A stretch of 64,000 nt of DNA from Siccirubricoccus deserti (GCF_014283215.1 NZ_JACOMF010000022.1:1-64000), one strand, 5' to 3'. Shown: positions 1-9,166, numbered from the stretch's first letter. A program made the numbers and translations. The notes: generated from the sequence alone by a model not told the origin.

Positions 1-112
1 CGCCGCGCGGACCATCGACGGGCTCTGGGATGCCATCCGCGACGCCCTGCCACGCTTTACCCCGGAAGAGTGCCGAAACTACTTCACCGCCGCAGGCTAT
101 GAACCAGAATGA
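1..112 (+). pseudogene. IS630-family transposase, C-terminal 36 residues (cut by window edge)
   Basis: Reading from base 2, the frame ends AARTIDGLWDAIRDALPRFT followed by PEECRNYFTAAGYEPE and a TGA at 110-112. The pattern (T+E-LW-I---L--F-P-EC-NYF--AGY) is the typical extreme C-terminus of IS630-family DDE transposases. Only the end is inside the window, so I cannot tell whether the element is intact upstream. It sits immediately downstream (tail-to-tail) of the antiporter gene. Confidence 0.75.
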
Positions 113-182
113 TCGGATTCCGCCCTAGTCCAAAATCGAGCATTCTCTGGACCGAGCCAGTTGCACTGACTGGCCAGCAGCG

Positions 183-1649
183 TCACGGGTTGGGGGGACC
201 GGCACCGGGAAGAGCCGCAGCAGGTCCCTCGGACGCCCGAGCCTTGATGTCCGTCTCGCGCAGGGTCTTGTGTAGCACCTCGTCGCCGATGCGGTCCTCC
301 TCGCGTAGCCGGATGGAGGCACGGCGAGCGGCGGCGAAGGTATCCCCCCCTTCGCCCGCCTCCGCCGCAGCGTCCCTGGCCGCGCGGACGGCCAGTTCCT
401 GTTCCTGTTGCTCTTCCGTGGCGTCGCCCAGTGCCGCGGCGCCGACCGCCGGGCCGAGCGTCATGCCCTGCACCAGCACCGAGCCGAGCACTACCAGCGT
501 GGCGACCACCAGGACGAGGTCGCGCTCCGTGGCGATGCCGGGCACGGCTGGTACCGAAAGGGCAACTATCAGGCCAATAACCGAGCGGGTGGATGCCCAG
601 GCCAGCACCGCCGCCGCCACGACCCGCCGCCGTGTCGCCCCAGCCGCACGCGGCTCCACCGCCGATGCCAGGCCGGCCAGGAATTCGATGCCGAGCACCA
701 GGACGAGGATAGCGGCAGCGGCACCTGCGGTGTGCCAGAGCGGCCAGTCGTCGAGCGCGCTCAGCGCCCCCAGCAGGGCACGGCCCGCGAGGAAATAGAG
801 GAGCGAGGAAACCAGCAGGCTCGCCACTTCCCAGAATGCCACGGCAGAGATCAGCGCCTCGGGCGAAGTGCCCGGCGCACCCGTCTCCCGGTCTACCCGT
901 GCCGCCGAGACGGTGAGCGCGGCAGCCATGATGAGCACGACGACAGAGAGGCCAAGCCAAGCAGCGGCCAGGGCGCAGAGATAGGGGGTGGCGATCGAGA
1001 TGGCGATCTCGACCGGGGGCGGCTCCGCCCAGGCACGCAGCCAGACCACCGCACGGCCGATAGCAAGCCCCGCGATGGCGCCGCCGAGCAATGACCAGGC
1101 CAAGCCTAACGCCATGTCGGCAGCCGATGGAGCATGGCCCTCGGTCAGCGTCTGCAGCACCAGCACGAAGCCGGCGAGGGCGACGACGCGCGCGGCCATC
1201 TCGCGCGCCTTCAACCTGTCCGCGATTATCCGCGGCACCTTGGGGCGGCCAACTGCCTCGTGGAACAGGCGGGTATCGAACAGCGCGGCGATGACGCCGA
1301 GCAGCAGCGATGACGGCCACCCGAGGCTCGGCAGGAGCCAATGCGCCACGGCGGCGACGGCCAGCATGGTCGTCAGCGCGACGACCGCCCCGGCGAGCGC
1401 GCCAGGCATGAGGGTATGGCGGAGCAGATGCCACGTAACTCGCGCGGTCGAGGCATAGAGGATCGGCGGCAGGAACAGCAGCATCAACATCTGCGGGTCC
1501 ATCTGCAGCGGCGGCAGGCCCGGAAGGAAGGCCGTCACCAGGCCCGAGGCGAACAGCAACAGCGTTGCCGGCAGGCGGAGCAGTTGCGCCAAAGCGAGCA
1601 GTGGTCCGAGCAGGGCGAGAAGCAGCGCGGTGAAATGGAGGGCACTCAT
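183..1649 (-). CDS. CPA1-like cation/proton antiporter homologue lacking canonical ion-site motifs
   Basis: A 488-residue polytopic membrane protein with about 12 hydrophobic segments and a roughly 80-residue hydrophilic, acidic C-terminal tail. The N-terminal region, including FLPPILYASTARVTWHLLRH near residues 58-77, and the late segment WASTRSVIGLIVALSVPAVP resemble NhaP/CPA1 exchangers (the usual 'LPPLLFEAAL' and 'GMRGVVSLAAALALP' blocks). Family knowledge says CPA1 members carry an ND pair in the 'GESLLNDA' helix. Here the equivalent stretch reads IIADRLKAREMAARVVALAG and no ND is visible; the preceding 'SPTDP' loop has become AALFDTRL. It may still fold as an antiporter with altered ion specificity, or be a non-transporting relative. 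ATG at 1649 is the first in frame. Transcription diverges from the catalase gene. Confidence 0.75.
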   Translation of the reverse strand: MSALHFTALLLALLGPLLALAQLLRLPATLLLFASGLVTAFLPGLPPLQMDPQMLMLLFLPPILYASTARVTWHLLRHTLMPGALAGAVVALTTMLAVAAVAHWLLPSLGWPSSLLLGVIAALFDTRLFHEAVGRPKVPRIIADRLKAREMAARVVALAGFVLVLQTLTEGHAPSAADMALGLAWSLLGGAIAGLAIGRAVVWLRAWAEPPPVEIAISIATPYLCALAAAWLGLSVVVLIMAAALTVSAARVDRETGAPGTSPEALISAVAFWEVASLLVSSLLYFLAGRALLGALSALDDWPLWHTAGAAAAILVLVLGIEFLAGLASAVEPRAAGATRRRVVAAAVLAWASTRSVIGLIVALSVPAVPGIATERDLVLVVATLVVLGSVLVQGMTLGPAVGAAALGDATEEQQEQELAVRAARDAAAEAGEGGDTFAAARRASIRLREEDRIGDEVLHKTLRETDIKARASEGPAAALPGAGPPNP

Positions 1650-2312
1650 GGCTGAGCCTCTGCGCGGACGATGGGACGGAGACGGATTCTTGGCCTTCCC
1701 TGCTCACGTCCCTCCGGTCAGCCCCTAACTCGCCGGCACTCGCGGCGTTCGCGTGTACCGGGTGATTGTTCCGCGGCCCTGACCTGCCGTCGGCCCGCAC
1801 TCCTCGTGGCGCGAGGCACGGGAGCAGGCCAGGGCGCCGCCCAGGGCTTCCGTTGCGTCCATCCACTCGTGCCCCGCACTCTTCCCAGCATCAGGGCGAT
1901 TGAAACCAATGAGGTCCCGCAACGCCCAGAGCAGCGGCATGTCGTCGGTACGTCGATGGGCCGAGGCTGGCCGCCGACCGTCACGATCTGCAAGAGGCTC
2001 TTCAGGGCGAAGGGGCTGAGCGCCCTCTGTGGTGGTGCGCGGGCCTCCGTCTGGCCCCACGGGCGTCTGACGCGCCATCATCGACGCAATCGGCAGCCGC
2101 AGACAAACGCGGTCTGCCTTGATTAGGCGGGCATAGAACACGCTTATGAAAAAAACGGCGCTGGTGCCACCGCGTTCGCCATCACATGCCAGTAGCGAGG
2201 CCCACCGATATTTCCCGGCATAATCGTGCCGAATCAAGGGCGCTCCCGGAATGGCATCCGTGGCTATCCATTTGCGTGAAGGTTGCGCCACCGTCTCCTG
2301 AAGGGACAGCAC
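1650..2312. other. Divergent intergenic region between antiporter and catalase
   Basis: This 663-base gap separates two divergently transcribed genes and must hold both promoters. The only recognisable coding trace is the short oxidoreductase remnant at 1902-1993. I see no clear sigma-70 boxes or OxyR-type operator that I would defend. Confidence 0.5.
1902..1993 (-). pseudogene. Remnant of (2Fe-2S) subunit of isoquinoline 1-oxidoreductase-type enzyme
   Basis: Reading leftward from 1993, one frame gives LQIVTVGGQPRPIDVP; after a frame slip near 1943 a second frame gives DDMPLLWALRDLIGF. Together they match the N-terminus of IorA-type small subunits of molybdenum hydroxylases ('..VNGxxxxVDvxxDxPLLWxLRDxLGL..'). 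The cysteine-rich GTKFGCGxxxCGACT block that should follow is absent, so only about 30 residues survive. The hit is short and identified by eye, hence the moderate confidence. Confidence 0.5.
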
Positions 2313-3932
2313 ATGAGCGGTCACGACAAGAGCCCTATCCTCACCACAAGGCAGGGCCACCCCGTCATCGACAATCAGAGCCTGCGCAGCGTCGGCGAAC
2401 GCGGTCCCGCAACGCTGGAAAACTACCAGTTCATCGAGAAGATCACCCACTTTGACCGGGAGCGGATACCGGAGCGGGTCGTGCATGCCCGCGGCACGGG
2501 CGCCTACGGCTACTTCGAAGCCACCGGCAAGATCAGCGACGAGCCAGCGACAAAGTACACCCGTGCCAAGGTGCTGACCAAGCCCGGTCACCGCACGCCA
2601 CTCTTCGTGCGGTTCTCCACGGTGATCGGCAGCAAGGACAGTCCGGAGACGGCGCGCGACCCCCGTGGCTTCGCCGTGAAGTTCTATACGGAGGACGGCA
2701 ATTGGGATCTCGTGGGAAACAATCTGCGGATCTTCTTCATCCGCGACGCCATAAAATTCCCGGACATGATCCACGCCTTCAAGCCGGACCCGGTAACCAA
2801 TCGGCAGGAGCCCTGGCGCTTCTACGACTTCGTGCAGCACCACCCGGAATCGCTGCACATGGTGACCTGGGTGAAAAGCCCTTGGGGTATTCCAGCCAGT
2901 TACCGTCAAATGGAAGGCTCGTCGGTCAATACCTACAAGCTAATCAATCCGGAGGGCGTCGCGCATCTCGCCAAGTTCTCCTGGGTTCCGAAGCAGGGCG
3001 TGCGGAACCTGACTGCCCCACAAGCCGCCGAGATCCAGGCGAAGGAGGTCGGCCATGCGACCAAGGATCTCTACGAGGCAATCGAGAGCGGGAACTTCCC
3101 TGAATGGGAGTTCTGTGTGCAACTGATGGAGGATGGCGAGCACCCCGAGCTCGACTTCGACCCGCTGGACGACACCAAGCGCTGGCCGGAGGACAAGTTC
3201 CCCCTCCTCTCGGTGGGGCGGATGGTGCTGGACAGGAATCCGGACAACGTCCATGCGGAGACCGAGCAATCCGCCTTTGGCACGGGTGTGCTGGTGGACG
3301 GCATCGACTTCTCGGATGACAAGATGCTGCAGGGGCGGACCTTGTCCTATTCGGACACCCAGCGGTACCGTGTCGGGCCAAACTACCTGCAGCTTCCGGT
3401 GAATGCGGCCAAGGGTGCCCAGGTGCGCACCAACCAGCAGGGCGGGCAGATGGCTTATTATGTGGACCAGGCCGGCCCGAACAAGCACGTCAACTACGAG
3501 CCCAGTTCCCAGGGCGGGCTGCAGGAGGCGCCGCGGACCGGTCGAGACTACCACCAATGGGTCGAGGGCCATCTCGGCCGCTACCAGACGACCCGCACCC
3601 AGGATGATTACCGCCAGGCGGGCGAGCGTTACCGCACCTTCGAAGACTGGGAACGCGATGACCTGATCGCCAACCTGGGCGCGGACATGCAGGCCTGCCC
3701 GGAAGAGATCGCCCTCCGCATGGTCTGGCATTTCTGGCATTGTGACCCGGATTACGGCACGCGGGTGGCGCAGGCGGCCGGCATTGACATCGAGCGCGCG
3801 AAGGCGCTGCCGCCGCTTCCGGGCAAGCCTGCCCCCGGACAACGCCGCGAGGGCCCGACCTATACGAGTGGCCGCGCGGAGGAAGCAGCCGGGACCCAGC
3901 CCGGCCAATCGCAGCCCAAGGCCGCGGAGTAG
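2313..3932 (+). CDS. Monofunctional heme catalase
   Basis: A 539-residue protein that disproportionates hydrogen peroxide. The catalytic set is complete: His58 in [12 protein letters not shown], Asn136 in [11 protein letters not shown], and the proximal heme-ligand Tyr346 in [11 protein letters not shown]. The core runs to about residue 480 and is followed by a short Pro/Gln-rich tail, giving the size of a small-subunit catalase. I prefer ATG 2313 over an in-frame ATG at 2283 because AAGGG lies just ahead of it and the next residues (MSGHDKSP) match family N-termini. It has no signal peptide and should be cytoplasmic. The ankyrin gene starts 82 bases downstream on the same strand, as in katB-ankB of Pseudomonas. 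Confidence 0.95.
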   Translation: MSGHDKSPILTTRQGHPVIDNQSLRSVGERGPATLENYQFIEKITHFDRERIPERVVHARGTGAYGYFEATGKISDEPATKYTRAKVLTKPGHRTPLFVRFSTVIGSKDSPETARDPRGFAVKFYTEDGNWDLVGNNLRIFFIRDAIKFPDMIHAFKPDPVTNRQEPWRFYDFVQHHPESLHMVTWVKSPWGIPASYRQMEGSSVNTYKLINPEGVAHLAKFSWVPKQGVRNLTAPQAAEIQAKEVGHATKDLYEAIESGNFPEWEFCVQLMEDGEHPELDFDPLDDTKRWPEDKFPLLSVGRMVLDRNPDNVHAETEQSAFGTGVLVDGIDFSDDKMLQGRTLSYSDTQRYRVGPNYLQLPVNAAKGAQVRTNQQGGQMAYYVDQAGPNKHVNYEPSSQGGLQEAPRTGRDYHQWVEGHLGRYQTTRTQDDYRQAGERYRTFEDWERDDLIANLGADMQACPEEIALRMVWHFWHCDPDYGTRVAQAAGIDIERAKALPPLPGKPAPGQRREGPTYTSGRAEEAAGTQPGQSQPKAAE

Positions 3933-4014
3933 TCACCCGTCGCCGGGAGCCGTCCTGTCGTTGCAGGGCGGCTTCCACCGGTCCTATCCCGCTGCTGCCG
4001 AAAAGAGATGCCTT

Positions 4015-4602
4015 ATGCATGACGAGACCGAGGGTCCGCCGCAGGAGCTGGATGCCGCGACGCTTGCATTTGCATCGCGCGTCTTCGGATATGCGCGCGG
4101 CGGCCAATCGCGGGAACTTGATGAGCTGCTGGCGATGGGCCTGCCGCCCAACCTGCGCAATGAAAAAGGTGACAGCCTGCTGATGCTGGCCAGCTATCAC
4201 GGGCAGGCGGAGACCGTGCGCATCCTGCTCGACCGGGGGGCGGACCCCGGGCTTGCCAATGATCGCGGCCAAACGCCACTGGCTGGCGCGGCCTTCAAGG
4301 GCGACCTGCAGGTGGTGCGCCTGTTGCTTGAGAACGGTGCCGCCGTGGATGGCCGGGCCGATGGTGGGCGCACACCGCTGATCCTGGCCGCAATGTTCAA
4401 TCGGACGGCGATCGTCGAATTGCTTTTGACCCGGGGCGCGGATGCGGAATTGCGCGATGCCGCCGGCCTGAGCGCCCTGGCCGCGGCCGAGGCCATGGGG
4501 GCTGCCGACACGGCCAGACTGTTAGCTCGCGCGCTTGTCGCGCGCCTGGGCGGCGAAGCGGCTGGAGCAGGATCGACGCCGGGCCCGTATCCCGGCCGAT
4601 AA
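4015..4602 (+). CDS. Ankyrin-repeat protein paired with catalase (AnkB-like)
   Basis: A 195-residue protein with about four ankyrin repeats from residue 42 on; visible units include KGDSLLMLASYHGQAETVRI, RGQTPLAGAAFKGDLQVVRL and GGRTPLILAAMFNRTAIVEL. In Pseudomonas aeruginosa an ankyrin protein (AnkB) is encoded directly after a catalase and is needed for full catalase activity; the same order here suggests a helper role (inference). No signal peptide or membrane segment is visible, unlike some AnkB proteins, so it is probably cytoplasmic with the catalase. ATG 4015 begins MHDETEG; an upstream extension would overlap the catalase C-terminus. The C-terminus past residue 170 is low complexity. 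Confidence 0.85.
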   Translation: MHDETEGPPQELDAATLAFASRVFGYARGGQSRELDELLAMGLPPNLRNEKGDSLLMLASYHGQAETVRILLDRGADPGLANDRGQTPLAGAAFKGDLQVVRLLLENGAAVDGRADGGRTPLILAAMFNRTAIVELLLTRGADAELRDAAGLSALAAAEAMGAADTARLLARALVARLGGEAAGAGSTPGPYPGR

Positions 4603-4699
4603 CCTGGAGGGGGTGGCAGGGAGCCTTCGCTCCGTCAAACTAGGCAGCGCGACCCGAAGCCCATGCAGCACACAGGTCTATGCGGCCATACCGTTTTGG

Positions 4700-5848
4700 C
4701 TACGGCATCGTCCGCGCCTCGACCTCGTGCAACAGCATGTCCTCCGCCAGGGGGATGGCTGAAGCGGGTGCCTGCAACCGCTGCAGCGCCTGCCGCATCG
4801 CCTCGGCGCCGGCTTCCCAGCGGTCGGTGAGGGTGGTGGTGGAAAAGTCGAACAGCTTGCCCGGCCCGGCCTCGTCGCGGCCGGCGCGGTAGCCGATCCG
4901 CACCAGCGTCAGCGGTGGGTCGTGTCTGGCCTCGGCAAGCGCCGCGGCGATCTCCGGCGCGGAGCGGGCATCATCCGGCAGCCGTGCCGCCAAGCACCTC
5001 ATTAGTGCCCGCAGCCGCCGCTCGCGCGCCTGCCCTTCCAGTAGACGCTGCGTCTGGTTGCCGAAGCCAAGATCGGCAGCCCGTGCCATCGAGGCGCCGA
5101 GCGTGCGTGGCCGGCTGCCCGCAGGGGCGAAAAGCTCAATGAAGATACAATCCAGCGCAGCATTCCGCGGTGCCCCCGGCGCCTGGTCCGCCGGCGCCTC
5201 CAGCGCCAGGTCGAGCGGCACGTTGGACGCCAGCCCCCCATCGCCCAGCAGTCGGCCGTCGAGTTCCACCGGCGCGAAGACCGGCAGCAGCGCGCAGGAG
5301 GCGACAACATGGCGCGGGCCTATGCGCGTGCCCGCCGAGGTGTCGAAGACCACCCGCTCGCCGGTCTCGACATCAATGGCGGTCATGACGATGCGGCACG
5401 CGCCGTTGTTCAGCCGCTCGAAATCGACAAACTCCGGTAGCTGCGCCAGCAGCGGCTCCAGGTCGAACAGCCCCGGCGCCTGGCCGATGCGGGGACCGGG
5501 GGCGAGGCGTGGCCGGAACATCAGTGGGTTGCCAAGCAGCAGGGTCTGCAGTGCGCTCGCCTCGTTGTAGGCGGCACGCCACGCACCGGCCGGCGGCGGC
5601 GGGCCGAGCAGGAAGGTCGTCGCCGGCGTCGGGTCGGTCCCCGCCCGGTTCCAGAAGCGCCGCAGCGCCGCCGCCCGGGCGCCCGGCGGGTTGCCGGCGA
5701 TGATCGCGGCATTCACCGCGCCCGCCGAGACGCCGACCAGGATGTCGAGCTGCGGCGCGCCGGCCTCCTCCAGCGCGGCATAGGCGCCGGCCTCGAACGC
5801 CCCCAGCGCCACGCCGCCGGCAAGTACCAGCGCGCGCCGGGGCCGCAT
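4700..5848 (-). CDS. Patatin-like phospholipase/acyl hydrolase
   Basis: A 382-residue serine acyl hydrolase of the patatin family. The family elements appear in order: an oxyanion glycine-rich loop (LVLAGGVALGAFEAG, residues 8-22), the nucleophile elbow GVSAG within ILVGVSAGAVNAA near residue 40, and the catalytic Asp in LLGDGGLASNVPLD near residue 210. These define a Ser-Asp dyad lipase acting on phospholipids or other acyl esters. There is no signal peptide. The start is uncertain: ATG 5848 lacks a clear ribosome-binding site, and a TTG about 20 bases upstream is possible. The SDR gene ends 29 bases upstream on the same strand, so the two are likely cotranscribed. Confidence 0.85.
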   Translation of the reverse strand: MRPRRALVLAGGVALGAFEAGAYAALEEAGAPQLDILVGVSAGAVNAAIIAGNPPGARAAALRRFWNRAGTDPTPATTFLLGPPPPAGAWRAAYNEASALQTLLLGNPLMFRPRLAPGPRIGQAPGLFDLEPLLAQLPEFVDFERLNNGACRIVMTAIDVETGERVVFDTSAGTRIGPRHVVASCALLPVFAPVELDGRLLGDGGLASNVPLDLALEAPADQAPGAPRNAALDCIFIELFAPAGSRPRTLGASMARAADLGFGNQTQRLLEGQARERRLRALMRCLAARLPDDARSAPEIAAALAEARHDPPLTLVRIGYRAGRDEAGPGKLFDFSTTTLTDRWEAGAEAMRQALQRLQAPASAIPLAEDMLLHEVEARTMP

Positions 5849-5877
5849 GCCGGCGGGGGGCTGGATGTCCAAGGCGG

Positions 5878-6927
5878 CTACTTCGAGACCGGGCCGGGGC
5901 GCGCGGCGGGGGCCATCGCCTCCAGAAGGCGGAACCCCGTCGTGAGGCTGAGATCCAGCAGGCGCAGCGGCAACGCCATGAAGTCCAGCGGCAGCGCCGC
6001 CAGGCTGGTGGCGGTCGCCAGCGGCGCCCCGCCGGCCCCGGCCGCCGCGCGCCAGCCTCCTTCCACGCCGCGCCCATCCTCCACCGGCGCGAACAGCGCG
6101 CCGGGGCTGTCGCCGCTCGGCTCCTCCGCCAGGAAGCCGCTGTGCAGAGCGCGGCCGGTGAACCAAGTGGCGAGCGTTGGCGCCAGCCTTTCCTGCGCCG
6201 CGGCAATCTTGCCGAAGCCACCGACGATCACCTCGGCCTCCGGCTGCGCGAGCAGGCCGACCACGGTCTCCGCCACCTCTTCGGCGGTGTAGATGGGCGG
6301 CGCGGCCTGTACGCGGCGGCCGCTGTAATTGGCGGCATGCTGGAAGAAGGGCGTGTCGATCACCGAGGGCAGCACGGTGCAGATGCGGATCGCCGGCTGA
6401 TCCAACACCTCCTGCCGGAGTGCTTCCGAAAAGCCACGAATGGCGAATTTGCTGGTAGCGTAGGGCGTGCCGTCCGGCTTTGCGGTGCGGCCGACAATCG
6501 AGGCATTCTGCACCAGCAGGCCATGGCCCTGGGTGCGGAACTGCCGCATCGCCACCCTGGCGCCGTGCAGGTAGCCAAACAGGTTGATCTCGATCACCCG
6601 CTTCCACGCCTCGGTTGGGATAGCTTCCAGTCGCCCGAAGGCGGCGACGCCGGCATTGTTGAACCAGACATCGATGTGGCCGAAGCGGTGCAGCGCGGCG
6701 CGGCCCAACGCCTCGACCTGCGCTTCGTCGGCGACGTCGGTCTGCACCACAAGGGCGCTGGCGCCGAGCGCGTCGCATTCGTGCGCGACCTCGTGCAGCA
6801 TCTCGAGGCGACGGGCGGCAAGGACAACACTGTCGCCACGCCGGGCGAAGGCAAGCGCGGTGGCGCGACCGATGCCGCTGGAGGCGCCGGTGATGACGAC
6901 GACGCGGGCGTCGTTTCGTGCGGTCAT
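5878..6927 (-). CDS. SDR-family oxidoreductase with C-terminal extension
   Basis: A 349-residue classical short-chain dehydrogenase. The Rossmann motif is VVVITGASSGIGRATALAFA (TGxxxGIG, near residue 13), the NAG motif is VWFNNAGVAAFG, and the catalytic Ser and YxxxK are in QNASIVGRTA and TPYATSKFAIRGFSEAL. About 80 residues follow the usual end (DFMALPLRLLDLSLTTGF), as in long SDRs of the YqjQ/DltE kind whose substrate is unknown. ATG 6927 (MTARNDARV) is preceded by AGGAC; the longer reading from 6990 has no such support. The downstream patatin gene suggests lipid or fatty aldehyde substrates (inference). Confidence 0.88.
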   Translation of the reverse strand: MTARNDARVVVITGASSGIGRATALAFARRGDSVVLAARRLEMLHEVAHECDALGASALVVQTDVADEAQVEALGRAALHRFGHIDVWFNNAGVAAFGRLEAIPTEAWKRVIEINLFGYLHGARVAMRQFRTQGHGLLVQNASIVGRTAKPDGTPYATSKFAIRGFSEALRQEVLDQPAIRICTVLPSVIDTPFFQHAANYSGRRVQAAPPIYTAEEVAETVVGLLAQPEAEVIVGGFGKIAAAQERLAPTLATWFTGRALHSGFLAEEPSGDSPGALFAPVEDGRGVEGGWRAAAGAGGAPLATATSLAALPLDFMALPLRLLDLSLTTGFRLLEAMAPAARPGPVSK

Positions 6928-7259
6928 GAGATGTCCTGCCGATGATGGTGTGGCGGGCGACTTATGCTGCGCTGCAATATCCTGTTCCAACGACTTCCAC
7001 GCTGCCCGGTTCCGGTCCGACCGCTATTCGGCAGTGCGCATCGCCGACTCAGCTGGCAGGGCCCGGTACTGTGGCCTGCGGGCTCAGGGGAGGACGGATG
7101 GCGATGGCGGCGGGGCCGATGCCGCATTCGGTTCGCATGCCGCCGGCCGGAACGCAGGACGGGCGGGTACGGCGCAGCACCGGCGCGTTCGTGCAGACAT
7201 CGCGCGGGGCATTTCCTGAACTCATGGCGCGGCGGGGTCTGCACCCACCGCAGCGCTTT
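6928..7259. other. Intergenic stretch without supported gene
   Basis: These 332 bases lie between the 3' end of the SMP-30 gene and the 5' end of the SDR gene, both on the minus strand. Open frames exist on both strands but none matches a family or has a convincing ribosome-binding site. The SDR promoter should be near 6930-7050. Confidence 0.4.
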
Positions 7260-8201
7260 TTATTCGGTGGCGCGTGCCGGTGCTTTTGGAGGATGCGCAT
7301 GGCAGGCATCGGGGCGATCCGTGCCCGCGGCTGGCTGGCCGAGCAGCACGCGCCCCGCGCGTAGGCCGCCGACCGCGGTGCGGATCGCGAAGACGCCGCC
7401 GGCGGGGCCCTCATCGGGGCGTCCGTTGCCCCTCGCCGTGGTGACGAACAGCGTGCGCAGATCCGCCCCGCCAAAGGCACAGCTGGTCACATCCCGCACC
7501 GGCAGCCGGATGCTGCCGGCGCGGCTCCCGTCCGCGGCGAAGCGGGAGACCCGGCCACCGCCCCAATGCGCCACCCAGAGGCCATCCTCGGCATCCAAGG
7601 TCATGCCATCGGGAAAGCCCTCATCCTCGGAGAAGCGCAGGTGCTCGCGCCGACGCACCGGACGGCCATCTTCCATATCGAAGGCCAGCACCAGGCGGGC
7701 CGGGCTGTCGGCCAGGTACATGATGGCGCCATCGGCGGTGAAGGCGGGGCCGTTCGGGACGGTGAAGGGGCCGGCGATGCGCGCCGCCTGGCGCCCCGGC
7801 GCCAGCAGGTGCAGCGCGCCTTCGCCGGCTTGCTCCGCCTCGTGCATGGTGCCGAACCAGAGCCGCCCGGCATGGTCCACCTTGCCGTCATTCAGCCGGT
7901 GGCGTGCCGAATGCCTCTGCGGCACCGCCAGGGCCTCGAGGTGCCCGTACCGCGGCGCGAAGAGGAAATGGCCCGACCGCAGGCCGAGGATCAGTTGCTC
8001 CGGGTCTCCGGTAAGCGCGGCATGGCCGGGCTCCTGCGGCAGTTCCCAAGAGGCGCGCTCCTTCCCTGCTTCGTCCATGCTGTGCAGCCGGCGGCCATTG
8101 ATGTCCACCCACCAGAGGCGACCGATGCGGTCGTCCCAGAGTGCGCCTTCGCCTAGCTTGGCGCCGGCGGCCCAAAGCAGCCGGGGCTCAGCGCTCATCA
8201 T
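7260..8201 (-). CDS. SMP-30/gluconolactonase/LRE family protein
   Basis: A 313-residue six-bladed beta-propeller of the SMP-30 (regucalcin/gluconolactonase) family, which usually hydrolyses sugar lactones with one divalent metal. Candidate metal ligands are Glu in KLGEGALWD (near residue 17), Asn in RHRLNDGKVD (near 104), Asn in FTVPNGPAFTADG (near 150) and Asp in FPDGMTLD (near 200). The last 40 residues are irregular and end PPKAPARATE, beyond the normal propeller. The first ATG overlaps the stop of the preceding oxidoreductase gene (ATGATGA), so the two are translationally coupled. Confidence 0.88.
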   Translation of the reverse strand: MMSAEPRLLWAAGAKLGEGALWDDRIGRLWWVDINGRRLHSMDEAGKERASWELPQEPGHAALTGDPEQLILGLRSGHFLFAPRYGHLEALAVPQRHSARHRLNDGKVDHAGRLWFGTMHEAEQAGEGALHLLAPGRQAARIAGPFTVPNGPAFTADGAIMYLADSPARLVLAFDMEDGRPVRRREHLRFSEDEGFPDGMTLDAEDGLWVAHWGGGRVSRFAADGSRAGSIRLPVRDVTSCAFGGADLRTLFVTTARGNGRPDEGPAGGVFAIRTAVGGLRAGRVLLGQPAAGTDRPDACHAHPPKAPARATE

Positions 8202-9166
8202 CGCAGCGCCGGCAGCACGTGTTTGCCGAAGACTTCGATGAACGCCTTCTGGTTACGGCCGACCTGGTGCAGATGGATCTCCTCGACGCCGAGCTCAAGC
8301 AACTCGGTAAGACGGGCGGCGTGCCAGCCGGGATCGTCAGAGATCCAGACGGACTCCCGCATCTCCTCGGGCTTCACGAAGCGCGTCGCCGTGTCGAAGT
8401 CCTCCGGCGTGCGCAGCTCCCAATTCACCTCGCCGCCCAGCACATTGGTGCGCCATTGCTCATGCGCACCGGCCAGCGCCTCCGCCTCGGTCGGCGCCCA
8501 GTTCAGCCCGACCTGGACCACCAGCCGCTTGCCCTCGCCGCCGCCGCGCCGGAAGGCCTCGATCACCTTCCGCATCTGGGCGGGCTCGGCGGAGACGGTC
8601 AGCAGCCCGTCTGCCCAGGCGCCGACCGCTTCCGCCGTCGCCTCCGTCACCGCGGCGCCGAGCAGCGCCGGCGGTTCGGCGGGGCGGCTGTAGAGCTTCG
8701 CATTCACCGCGGTGACCCGGCCGTGATGCGTCACCGTCTCGCCGCCAAGCAAGGCGCGGATGATATCGGCGCATTCGCGAAGGCGGGCATTGCGTTCGGC
8801 CTTCTCCGGCCAGGCGAGGCCGGTGATGTCCTCGTTCAGCCGCTGGCCGCTGCCGAGGGCCAGCCAGAAGCGCCCGGGGAACATCTCTGTCAATGTCGCC
8901 GCGCCCTGCGCGATGATGGCGGGATGGTAACGGTAGCCCGGCGCCGAGATGACGCCGACCGGCAGCCGTGTTGATGCCAGCGCCGCGCCGAGCCATGACC
9001 AGGCGAAGCCAGAATGCCCCTGCGCCGCGCCCCAGGGACGGAAATGGTCGGAGGACATGGCACAGTCGAAACCTGCAGCCTCCGCCTCTCGGACCAGGGC
9101 GAGCAGTTCCGAGGGCGGGAACTGCTCATGCGAGGCGTGGAAGCCGATGCGCGGAACGGGGGCCAT
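8198..9166 (-). CDS. Luciferase-like (LLM class) flavin-dependent oxidoreductase
   Basis: A 322-residue bacterial luciferase-like TIM barrel, close in pattern to F420-dependent glucose-6-phosphate dehydrogenase relatives that are thought to use FMN in species lacking F420 (non-F420 flavinoid oxidoreductase group). Supporting blocks include ELLALVREAEAAGFDCAMSS near the N-terminus, GRFWLALGSGQRLNED in the middle and ELLELGVEEIHLHQVG near the end. ATG 9166 is chosen because GAGGAG lies seven bases ahead and the family N-terminus (PRIGFHASHEQ) follows. The substrate is unknown; the coupled SMP-30 protein suggests a sugar or lactone oxidation step (inference). Confidence 0.85.
   Translation of the reverse strand: MAPVPRIGFHASHEQFPPSELLALVREAEAAGFDCAMSSDHFRPWGAAQGHSGFAWSWLGAALASTRLPVGVISAPGYRYHPAIIAQGAATLTEMFPGRFWLALGSGQRLNEDITGLAWPEKAERNARLRECADIIRALLGGETVTHHGRVTAVNAKLYSRPAEPPALLGAAVTEATAEAVGAWADGLLTVSAEPAQMRKVIEAFRRGGGEGKRLVVQVGLNWAPTEAEALAGAHEQWRTNVLGGEVNWELRTPEDFDTATRFVKPEEMRESVWISDDPGWHAARLTELLELGVEEIHLHQVGRNQKAFIEVFGKHVLPALR

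Noticed and set aside
1725-2909. A long minus-strand frame covering the catalase start and intergenic gap
   Set aside because: It overlaps the catalase coding region; only its last part holds the IorA-like trace, which is split between two frames.
7049-7480. Minus-strand frame of 143 codons between the SDR and SMP-30 genes
   Set aside because: It overlaps the SMP-30 3' end in another frame and has no family similarity or ribosome-binding site.
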